Part shown: positions 20,654 through 28,554 of the stretch, one piece after another
Numbering within the stretch: the first letter of the stretch is position 1
Layout of the letters: each line of letters opens with the position of its first letter
Assembly (NCBI GenBank): GCA_023052935.1
Contig: CM041294.1
Span: 99,331,616-99,395,615 of the forward strand
DNA: 64,000 nt
Origin: Piezodorus guildinii
Lineage: Eukaryota; Arthropoda; Insecta; Hemiptera; Pentatomidae
Direction: 5' to 3'
Made by a program: the position numbers and the translations under genes
The notes under the pieces: model-generated
Told to the model about the DNA's origin: nothing
The model's input: only the letters and a program-made list of their open reading frames with translations
Database searches by the model: none

Positions 20654-22110
20654 CGAAATCCGCAAAACATTTAAGAAAAGTCTATTGGTGGAAATCTGAG
20701 TGTCGCGTTGACTTGACAAAAAGGTATAAGGCCCTAAAGCAGCTCAAATCTCGACCTTCTTTGAGTAATCATATCGATTATCAAAAGACCAAAGCAGAAG
20801 CTCGATGGGTTATTAACCAGGCGAAAAAGACATCATGGTTAAAATTTATATCCTCCATTCCATCTGCCATCTCTCTAAAAGTTGTGTGGAATAAGATAAG
20901 AGCCATTATAGGGAGGCCAATAAATAGGATTCCGGTCTCTTAACTTACAATGATGACACATTTACCGAGCCTACAGATATAGCCAAAGCCTTTGGACGAT
21001 ACTTGTGCGACATTTCAAAAAATACATTCACACCTGATCAAAACCAATTATAACCAACCATTATGTCTGATCATGATTCCGAGGCGTACAACTTACCTTT
21101 TACAATGGAAGAGCTTCAACACAGTATAAATACTTCTCGTTCGAAATCTCCAGGTCCGGACCAGGCTCATATTGACTTTATTAAAAAGTCTCCTACAGTA
21201 GTTATCGATCTGTTACTCCAAATGATTAATAATTTGTGGACCAATAAATCTTTCCCCAGAACATGGTCATCGGCAACCGTAATTCCTTTACTAAAATCCG
21301 AAAAAAATGATTAATCGCCGCCTTCTCTGGGTGTTAGAAACCCGGAAAAAACTGGACAAAGATCAATGTGGGTTTCGAAAATACGAATCAACCACACACC
21401 TTCTTTTCAAATTTAACGAATTCTTAAAATCATCCTTTGCCAAAAATCAGCATGTATTCGCGGTATTCTTAGATCTGGAAAGCGCTTTCGATTCTTTTCG
21501 GAGAACCAATATTTTAGAATCTTTACAGTATTGGGGAATTTCAGGTAGCCTCCTCTCATTTATAAAAAAAGTTCTTACCAATAGAAATTTCAATGTTGAA
21601 GCTGGCTCCACATTTTCTGAAAATTTTGAGCAACCTAACGGAGTACCACAAGGGTCTGTTACTATAGCTCTACCGACGTAAAATTTGGAGAACATGTGAT
21701 TCAGGGAACGTTACAAAATTTAGAAACCTGGGCCTCTAGTCATGCTTTTAGGTTTAGCTTTACGAAATCAACTGGAGTACATTTCTGTAGAATACGGAAT
21801 TGTGCACAGCCATTTTCAGTCTACCTTGGGAATCGTCGTCTGAATAGTGCTGACTCTATTCAATATTTAGGAGTCACATTCGATTCAAGACTGACCTGGA
21901 GACTACACGTTGATGCTCTTTTGGCTAAACTAGCTAAAATATGCAATATTATGAAAACTCTCTCAGGTTCAATCAAGAATCTCCCTGCTGACACTATATA
22001 GGTGCTTGTTATGACCAGTCTCTGATTACGCTTGCGAAGTTTACGGGGATGCATCCAAAACAATATTAAGTAGATTGGACCCTGTTCACCACGCAATGAT
22101 CCGTAGGGCA
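20653..22110 (+). pseudogene. I-clade ORF2, reverse transcriptase part
   Basis: Linker and RT in several frames: YWWKSECRVDLTKRYKALKQ, PFTMEELQHSINTSRSKSPG, NLWTNKSFPRTWSSATVIPL up to 21314, then a deletion that removes the PISL block. Next come DQCGFRKYESTTHLLFKFNE and FAVFLDLESAFDSF (first catalytic Asp), then NGVPQGSV at about 21650. A second deletion here removes the whole FADD active-site block, because the next readable piece (TLQNLETWASSHAFRFSFTK) normally follows it. SIQYLGVTFDSRLTW and KTLSGSIKNLPADTI follow. Catalysis is impossible. Confidence 0.8.
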
Positions 22111-22439
22111 ACCGGGGCTTTCATGACTAGTCCTATCAGAAGCATACTGTGGGAAGCCGATGAGTGGCCCCTAGAGCTCCGTAGGCACTATCTTCTCTTA
22201 AAATTTCTAAGTCGCTTAAAAACAACGCCGGACTTCTTTTGACGATATAACTTACCCTCCCACCTTTCAAACTACCCTCCACAATCTGAAACACATCCTT
22301 TGCCAAAATTTTACGTTTCCACTCCAAACCTCCTTGGACAAGTATCCCAGCAACCTTCGATTTTTCTTTGAAATCCATATCAAAATCAACGAATCCTTCA
22401 GAAATCTTAAAACAAAGCTTTCTAGCTCTCTTAGCCACC

Positions 22440-22893
22440 TATCAAGATTCTACTTGTATATATACTGACGCGTCTAAACATCTAGATAAAGTCGGCTGTT
22501 CGGTCGTTTTACCTAATGAGACCGTTCGGTAGTCTCCTTTCCATTTATTCGGTATACACGTCCGAGCTCTTTGCTCTTTACATATCCTTGACGTTAATTG
22601 AAGAATTAACCCACATTCAGTTTATAATTTGCAGTGACTTCTATTCGGCTCTCCAGGAAATCCAAAATTTTCATTATTCAGACAATCAATTAATATTCTG
22701 CATTTCGAATTTAATATTTAAAACAAAAAGAACGATTATATTTCTCTGGGCGCCAACCCACGTATGGATTACATGGAGTGAACTGGCTGACACAGGCGCA
22801 AAAGAAGCAAGTTCCATCATTCCTATTCCCAACGTCAAGACGTTCAACTCAGCCATACTGAAGCAATGCAAAGAAGCATGGTGCACCTTTTGA
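22440..22893 (+). pseudogene. I-clade ORF2, RNase H domain
   Basis: IYTDASKHLDKVGCSVVLP (first catalytic Asp in TDAS), then after a stop YTSELFALYISLTLIEEL (the Glu-bearing helix), FIICSDFYSALQEIQNF (second Asp, usually SDS), and FLWAPTHVWITWSELADTGA near 22745-22800 (usually HxGIxGNExAD). The order and spacing fit the RNase H domain that degrades the RNA strand during replication of I-clade elements. Confidence 0.8.
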
Positions 22894-22989
22894 TCTAAGG
22901 TTCCGGAGAACAACAAGTTAAAGCGAACCAGTACACTACACCAAATACTTGGACACCGCAGGAGCAATGAATAATAACACGGTTGAGGA

Positions 22990-23300
22990 TTGGACACACC
23001 TGACTGACACATGGGCACCTGCTTGAAGGGAAACCTCCGCCGAGATGCCTGCGCTGTGAATTAGAGCTAACTGTGGAACACATCTTGATGGAATTCCCAC
23101 TGTATAGTTCAGGCAGAACATGGCCTCTTCTACAAAGTTATAAAGAAACAATGGACCAAAAGAATCAAGAAAATTTGTTAATTTTTCTAAAAAAATAAAT
23201 AAATTTTACTCATCACAGTAAATAGTTTATGGCCACGGTGCCTCTAACCTTTGTAGTTGTACATGGCACCTAAAACTGTAATCAAATAAAATATGTTTTA
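22990..23300 (+). pseudogene. I-clade ORF2 C-terminal zinc finger and 3' UTR
   Basis: HLLEGKPPPRCLRCELELTV followed by EHILMEFPLY is the CxxC...H...(C) motif at the ORF2 C-terminus, with the last Cys replaced by Phe. A stop and an AT-rich 3' UTR follow, ending about 23290 in AAATAAAATATG. A related C-terminus occurs at 47840-48145. Confidence 0.7.
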
Positions 23301-24350
23301 AAATCAAATTCACTAATAATTCCAACAAAAACTAAAAATTCCAATAAATATCTTGGTATTTATCTAAGTTGATCTTTAGATTTCACTTCATCTTTATTTT
23401 GTGGAAACAATATATTTTAATGCACTCACTTTTTTAGTTAAAAGTTTACTTTTTTGCCTCGTTTATCCCTTTATTAAATATTAATTTGGGGTGTTTATTT
23501 TACTTAGTTCAAAAATATTAAATTTTTATTTTTTTAGGGAAAAAAATTGTTGATGTATTCCAGTAAATCACAAATAAAATGATTCTTTTATCTCATTTTT
23601 TAAGGTTTTGTGCAATTGCATAAAATGTAGAAAGAAAGTTTTAAATTTTTATATAAATTATTTTGAATAAGTTTGAAGTTTTCAATTATTTTCTTCTCCC
23701 CTCACTCTTCTTCTGTATATATCCTATTGTTGTTTTGCCTACTAGTTCCTTTTTACCTAATTCAGGATCCAAGGGTACAAAAAATATATGTTAATGTATG
23801 TATATATTTCATATTAGTTTTTTTTTTTTTTTGTAGCGCTCTATGCTCTTTATGGGCAAATTTTGTTCATCTTTCTTGTATTTTTTACAAACAGGCGTTG
23901 GTAACTTAGATCCTAAAGGAGGATGTAAAATATACCCAAAATTCACATGGAAAATAAAAATATAAATAATATTTATATTGATCCAAGCCTTTTTAAATGA
24001 ACGTGAGGCTAACTAACAAAATTGATGTAATTTAATAGGTGTAAAAATACAATGGTGGTAGCGCTCAATTCCTCACACTTTTTGCTTTTTTTCTCAGAAT
24101 ATAAATTGTTTTTTTAGTTTACATTTTCGTTTGGTGTATTTCAAGCTCCTTTGTAACTTTCCAGTACTTTTAATCAGTCTTCACATTTTTAACTGAATTA
24201 AAAGCAGGAGCTAAGTCTTGTCAAATGCTTTTATTTCTATTACAGCTGTAATGAGTTTTTCGCTTTCTAGTTTTCAATCTGGTTCTAAAAGGAATCACTG
24301 TGAAGGATTGGCTTGCCGCCTCCTACATTTAAAACTAATAAAGAATTAAA
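23301..24350. other. AT-rich spacer, no gene seen
   Basis: Strongly AT-rich. The open frame at 23673-23909 is low-complexity hydrophobic reading of T-rich DNA and is not supported as a gene. Confidence 0.5.
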
Positions 24351-24620
24351 TACTGAAGGAATTAGTCCGGGTGGCGGTCATTAAATGAAACAACTGAATA
24401 GTTTCAACTATTTTATTGTTTGCCAACGTTTCGACCCCCATTGTGGGTCATCATCAGGGCGTCTGGTAGGCGAGTGGAAACATCTCATTGTTTCCACTCG
24501 CTTACCAGACGCCCTGATGATGACCCACAATGGGGGTCGAAACATTGGCAAACAATAAAATAGTTGAAACTATTCAGTTGTTTCATTTAATGACCGCCAC
24601 CTGGACTAATTCCTTCAGTA
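24351..24620. repeat. Near-perfect 270-bp palindrome (fold-back)
   Basis: Two 130-bp arms (24351-24480 and 24491-24620) with a 10-base loop CATCTCATTG. I count three mismatches between arms (GGCGAG/GCTTAC side, AACGTT/AACATT, CCGGGTGG/CCACCTGG). Each arm carries CCCTGATGATGACCC, ACAATGGGGGTCGAAAC in one orientation. Terminal sequence ACTGAAGGAATTAGTCC. Partial homologues flank the structure at 42296-44690. No open frame. The near identity of the arms means recent formation or ongoing conversion. Confidence 0.95.
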
Positions 24621-24954
24621 ATTCTCAACGGTCAACTAATTATATCCACAAAAAGAATTAAATAGTTCGATTTTTTTTTTAAATATATTTGCGTATGCTA
24701 AATGATGACAAGGCTTTGCCATTTATATTATTTACGTTTTCTTTTTTTACTGTACTGTTGGTTGTTGGATTTTAATTAAATTCGAAATAATTAATAAGAA
24801 TGTTAGTTTATAGATTTTTAAAAACTGAACAACTTAGTTACAATTTGGTACGTAATATTGTTTATAAAATCTTGCGTTCTAAATGGAAGAATGTAACTTG
24901 TACGATCCTGTACATTTAATTATTATAACCACCCTCTTTTCCAATCACATATGT
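24621..24954. other. AT-rich spacer, no gene seen
   Basis: AT-rich. Nothing recognised. Confidence 0.5.
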
Positions 24955-25130
24955 CTCTAACTTTCCGGGCTTACAACAACTTTTTATTAACTTGTACGAT
25001 TTATTTTATAGCATATTAACTTTTCTAAAATCTGGCGTTTTTCAACGTTATATTATACGTCTATGTTACTACTTATATTTCGGTAATAATTTTTTGATGA
25101 CTCAGATAAAGAAAATTTATTTTTCCCGTT
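24955..25130 (+). repeat. Interspersed repeat X, distal fragment
   Basis: TAACTTTTCTAAAATCTGGC, TTATATTATACGTCTATGTT resemble 3110-3220 of repeat X copy 1. Confidence 0.45.
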
Positions 25131-25149
25131 TAAAGAAACTTAGGCATAG

Positions 25150-25700
25150 GAGGCTGTTATGCTAACCACCATGCTACAGATAAACGTAGGGTCGTTCGAT
25201 TCATTCACATGTGACAAGGTTAAGCGAGACGCTAAGGTACAGGAATAAATACGGTAAAATCAAAATGGTGTACCACCAGTATTAATTTACCACAGCAACC
25301 TACAGGAACCATGTACTAATATGCCAGGAATGACCAAGTAAGAGAACTGAAAATGAAGAAAAAAGAATCTAGTTGTAATAGTTGAATCAAAACCTTAGAA
25401 CATTGAGTAACTAACATTTAGAACTAATAACAGATAGATATTTATCAAAATAATCAGAACGAAATCAAATTTCATATATTATCTTTTGCCATGTTCCATC
25501 TTTCTTTTAACCTCATTTAAAAAAAAAAAAAATGAAAGAAATGACCAATTTAACCACTGTGATTGCGCAGTAGTTGCTTGTCAGTGATTACTAGCAATCG
25601 CTTCATTACTTAGAAAGTTGATTTTGTCTGTTTAAATTCGTGATTATTTTTAAAAGCCAAGGGTACATAAATATTTTACATTAAAATAATTTAAAATAGA
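25150..25700 (+). mobile_element. Partial element E3 (relative of E1/E2)
   Basis: AACATTGAGTAACTAACATT, GTGATTGCGCAGTAG, CACTTAGAAAGTTG-like and CGTGATTATTTTTAAAAGCC match internal parts of E1 (14540-15280) and E2 (16170-17340). The terminal GCGGACCCTCAGGGGTCC block is missing. A reverse-oriented tRNA-like box (CATGGTGGTTAGCATAACAG on the minus strand) occurs at about 25155-25175. Confidence 0.5.
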
Positions 25701-25724
25701 ATTGGATAAAATAGATATTAATTA

Positions 25725-25790
25725 TACTTCACCACTATTTTATTAAAATGCACGACGTTTCTGAACGTAGATTGAAGGCCCCTGGTAAGA
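25725..25790 (-). repeat. CGTTTC-type module half
   Basis: TTATACTTCACCACTATTTT, AAAATGCACGACGTTTC is the same arm as at 59235-59285 (ATTATACTCCACTACTATTT, AAAATGCACTGCGTTTTG). Confidence 0.6.
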
Positions 25791-26233
25791 ATTACCTAAA
25801 AAAAATAAATAAAGAAATTGTTATGTATCAAAATATGGTTACTTAGGTGGAAAGATGACCGCAAAGATATAATTTTATTTTATTGAAGTATAGTACTTGG
25901 AGGTGCGGCCCCCTAATAAGTTTTCGTAAAGCTCACTAATGCTTAAGAGAGGTAAGTATAGTGATCGTAGCCGTGCTTCGATCGTTAGAAGCGATCCATA
26001 GTGCCGTTTTAAAAAACTTGATTTTTTAAAAAAGTTTTTATTTTATTAATTTTTTTATTATTGAGTTAGGAATAATAAAATGTCATTGATCGCTTTATTT
26101 AGTTTCTATTCGTTCTACTTGTCTTACCACATACACATACTTTTGTTTAGCCCTTTAGACTCATAGGACACTGAAACTCGTATTTTCATTGAAACCTCGA
26201 ATTCTAAAACTTTCAAGTTCACTATATTTTTTC
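25791..26233. other. Unassigned spacer with a repeat X scrap
   Basis: The interval 26085-26225 resembles the 3' third of repeat X (ACACATACACATAC, TTAGACTCATAGGACACTGA, CTCGAATTCTAAAACTTTC). The rest is unassigned. Confidence 0.4.
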
Positions 26234-26846
26234 TTAACACTTTCACGCCAGGGCGAATGTCGACTTTTTTCCACGTGAGGCGGGACTGCGTTAGCTGCTT
26301 ACCTTCGTAGTGCGGGGCGACACTGTTGCAAGTTCCAACGTGTTTAATTCGATATCACAAAAGATCCAGGCTTCTAACGCGCTAAATGCGTGAAAGTAAC
26401 AGTTTTGACATACACATATTACTTGAAGGAGTAATTATGGATACATTTAAAAAAAAAATTATTATTTATATTAAAAGTGATTCTTATACTATTATTATTA
26501 TATTCCTATATCATATTATGGGAATGAAAATATAATAGAAATCACGCACAGCTAAACAAGATTCTTAAAGAAGAGTTATCAAGTGAAATTAACCGATAAG
26601 AGTCATTTGAGGGGGGATGTTGAAGGTTATATATTATTTAATAAATAAACGCTCATGCTTGTTAATTCCTTCAGCATATAATCTTGAGAAAAAATAAAAT
26701 AAACCTTTTTTCTAAAAACAAGTGACTCACATGAGATGCACCCCGCCCCACGGAACAGACAAGAATGACCAACGGGTGGGTCACCCCGCCCCACGGAACA
26801 GCCAAGTGTGACCCACCGGTGGGTCACCCCGGCGTAAACGTGTTAA
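26234..26846. mobile_element. piggyBac-like MITE candidate
   Basis: TTAA at 26234-26237 followed by CACTTTCACGCCAGGGCG, and at the right end the inverted counterpart CACGTTTACGCCGGGGTG reading inward from TTAA at 26843-26846. TTAA target duplication with short inverted ends is the hallmark of piggyBac-type elements. About 613 bp, no transposase. An additional internal GCGTGAAAGT lies near 26388. Confidence 0.6.
26739..26835 (+). repeat. 43-bp GC-rich tandem repeat, about 2.3 units
   Basis: Units begin at 26739, 26782 and 26825 with CACCCCGCCCCACGGAACAG (the last is partial). Unit ends include ACCCACCGGTGGGT, itself a perfect palindrome. Markedly GC-rich against the surroundings. Confidence 0.9.
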
Positions 26847-26904
26847 TGTACATTTCATATATAATTAAATGAAATAAAAAAGTTACTGTAATATATAAAC
26901 CGTT

Positions 26905-26914
26905 ATATTTAGAT
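26905..26914 (+). repeat. Left TSD of full-length Jockey B
   Basis: ATATTTAGAT, repeated at 31522-31531 after the poly(A). The first A on the right is ambiguous with the tail. Confidence 0.9.
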
Positions 26915-27237
26915 AATAAACAGCTGATGCGCTCGATGATAACAGTCATACGTTACATCGTCTCTCAGATTTTTGCTTTTTTCAGTAGGAATTCGCTTGA
27001 ATTCAGTCTGGAGAACATCACTAGACCTCAGGAATACTACGGCAGTGAATATTGGAGAAATTTCGGTAAGCAAAGTTATAATTTACTTTGTACAATCACG
27101 AAAAAGTGAAAGGAGGGTCACTGATCAGCTGATTGCCGCTAGCTCGGCAAGCTCGGGCTTGCTTTTCGTTAACTTATCTTTCTTTTATCTTTAATTCTTA
27201 TCTCATTATTTATTTATTATTATTATTTTCTTAATCA
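26915..27237 (+). promoter_or_regulatory. 5' UTR / presumed internal promoter of Jockey B
   Basis: 323 bp between the TSD and the ORF1 ATG. Jockey-clade elements transcribe from a promoter inside their own 5' UTR. A position-specific initiator or downstream element could not be confirmed here. Small upstream open frames and a GCTCGGCAAGCTCGGGCTTG stretch at 27140-27161 are present. Confidence 0.55.
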
Positions 27238-28554
27238 ATGAGATATTTTCATCAAGTCATGTCCTCAAAGTCTGCAAGTAAAAGATCTAGATCTGCAGGT
27301 TCTAACTCGTCTCCTACAAAACAGAGACCCCGCCGTGAACAAAATAAAAAAATAATTCCACCAGCGACCGCGTCAGCTACCTCATTAGGATCTGAACCAC
27401 AGCCCAGCACATCATCACAAGGAATAACTGATGAATCCCCGTTTTTTACACCGAATCCATTTGAGATCCTCCAAAATGAAAAAGAAACCATGGAATCTTC
27501 TCCTATACCCAGGGAACCACTACCTCCACCAATATTTGTTAAAAATATTAAAAATTTTAAACTGATGTGTGCGCATTTAAACAAAGTAACTGATCCTAAT
27601 AGTTATTATTGTATAAGTAGAACCAATGATACTAAAATATCTCCGACTACTGCTGAAACCTACAGAAAGATTGTAAAATATCTGACTGAGACCAAAGCTG
27701 ACTTTCATACTTATCAGCTGCGCCAGGAGAGAGCATTAAGGGTCGTAATCAGAAACCTACATTCCTCAACACCCGTTGAAGCTATCAAAGAAGAACTGAC
27801 AGAATTAGGATTCCAAGTGAGGCAAGTCACCAACGTTCTAAAAGATAAAAGTCCACTGCCTCTATTCTTCGTGGACTTGGAACCATCAGCAGGAGTCGAA
27901 AAAATCTATGACCTCAGTAGACTGTACTATACCCGTGTAAAAGTTGAAAAACCTTACACAAAGAGGGAAATAGTTCAGTGTCATAACTGTCAGGCATATG
28001 GTCATACCAAAACTTATTGCCATCACATACCACGCTGTGTGAAATGCGGTGAACAGCATAAAACAGAAGAATGTACAAGATCAAGATCTACACCCGCTGT
28101 ATGTGCTCTGTGCCTCAAGGACCACCCGGCTAACTACAAGGGATGTGAAATCTACAAGAAACTCAGAACCAGATACCAAAAACCTCAGGATCCGAATGAA
28201 ACAGCTGTACCAACCAGAAGCAGAAGAGAACCATCTAAACTTGTAAATTCTAACGTATCATTTGCCCACTTGCTTGGAGGTGGAAACCAGAATCATGAAG
28301 TCGAGGCACTGCCGGAACAACTTTTTCCTCAACTTTCTCAATCTATTGTACAACAATCTATCCCTCAAAGTTTACCTAATCTTCAAAAAACTCCTCAACA
28401 TCAAATTTCTCATATCCCTCCACCATCAAACGTCACAGATCTTACCAGTCTAATGACATCGTTCATCTCCGAAATCAAATCTCTTGTTATGCCGCTTATA
28501 TCACTCCTTACAAATCTAGTATCAAATCTGATCCCTGCCTTGAAAAATCCTTAA
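27238..28554 (+). CDS. Jockey B ORF1, gag-like nucleic-acid-binding protein
   Basis: A 438-residue ORF1 protein that binds element RNA and forms the ribonucleoprotein. N-terminal 100 residues are Ser/Pro/basic-rich and probably disordered. Residues about 165-245 (LRVVIRNLHSSTPVEAIKEE, FFVDLEPS) correspond to the PRE_C2HC region known from Jockey-type gags. Three zinc knuckles follow: C248-C251-H256-C261 (CX2CX4HX4C), C267-C270-H274-C279, and C289-C292-H296-C303. The tail is Gln/Pro-rich and ends in hydrophobic repeats (LVMPLISLLTNLVSNLIPAL). The ATG at 27238 is first in frame, with a second Met at codon 8. The stop TAA is immediately followed by the ORF2 ATG in the same frame. Confidence 0.93.
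   Translation: MRYFHQVMSSKSASKRSRSAGSNSSPTKQRPRREQNKKIIPPATASATSLGSEPQPSTSSQGITDESPFFTPNPFEILQNEKETMESSPIPREPLPPPIFVKNIKNFKLMCAHLNKVTDPNSYYCISRTNDTKISPTTAETYRKIVKYLTETKADFHTYQLRQERALRVVIRNLHSSTPVEAIKEELTELGFQVRQVTNVLKDKSPLPLFFVDLEPSAGVEKIYDLSRLYYTRVKVEKPYTKREIVQCHNCQAYGHTKTYCHHIPRCVKCGEQHKTEECTRSRSTPAVCALCLKDHPANYKGCEIYKKLRTRYQKPQDPNETAVPTRSRREPSKLVNSNVSFAHLLGGGNQNHEVEALPEQLFPQLSQSIVQQSIPQSLPNLQKTPQHQISHIPPPSNVTDLTSLMTSFISEIKSLVMPLISLLTNLVSNLIPALKNP

Larger units (their letters stand above)
18160..23300 (+). mobile_element. I-clade non-LTR retrotransposon, long but decayed
   Basis: About 5.1 kb with the order 5' UTR (18160-18692), ORF1 (18693-19763), ORF2 endonuclease (19826-20500), RT (20650-22100), RNase H (22440-22890), a C-terminal zinc finger (23000-23170) and a 3' UTR ending in an A-rich stretch near 23290. 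The RNase H domain after the RT separates it from the Jockey elements in this window. It has many stops and deletions. The 5' boundary is supported by the matching start at 13616. No TSD was found. Confidence 0.8.

Noticed and set aside
24421..24570. Functional hammerhead ribozyme
   Set aside because: The core order is right, but one extra base sits between CTGATGA and stem II in every copy, and a stem III with a GUH cleavage site is not evident. Reported as a resemblance only.
26915..26960. Initiator and downstream promoter element of Jockey
   Set aside because: Loose matches only (TCATAC). No motif at the required spacing could be confirmed.
27252..27584. Minus-strand frame opposite Jockey ORF1
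   Set aside because: Shadow of the ORF1 coding strand. No domain.
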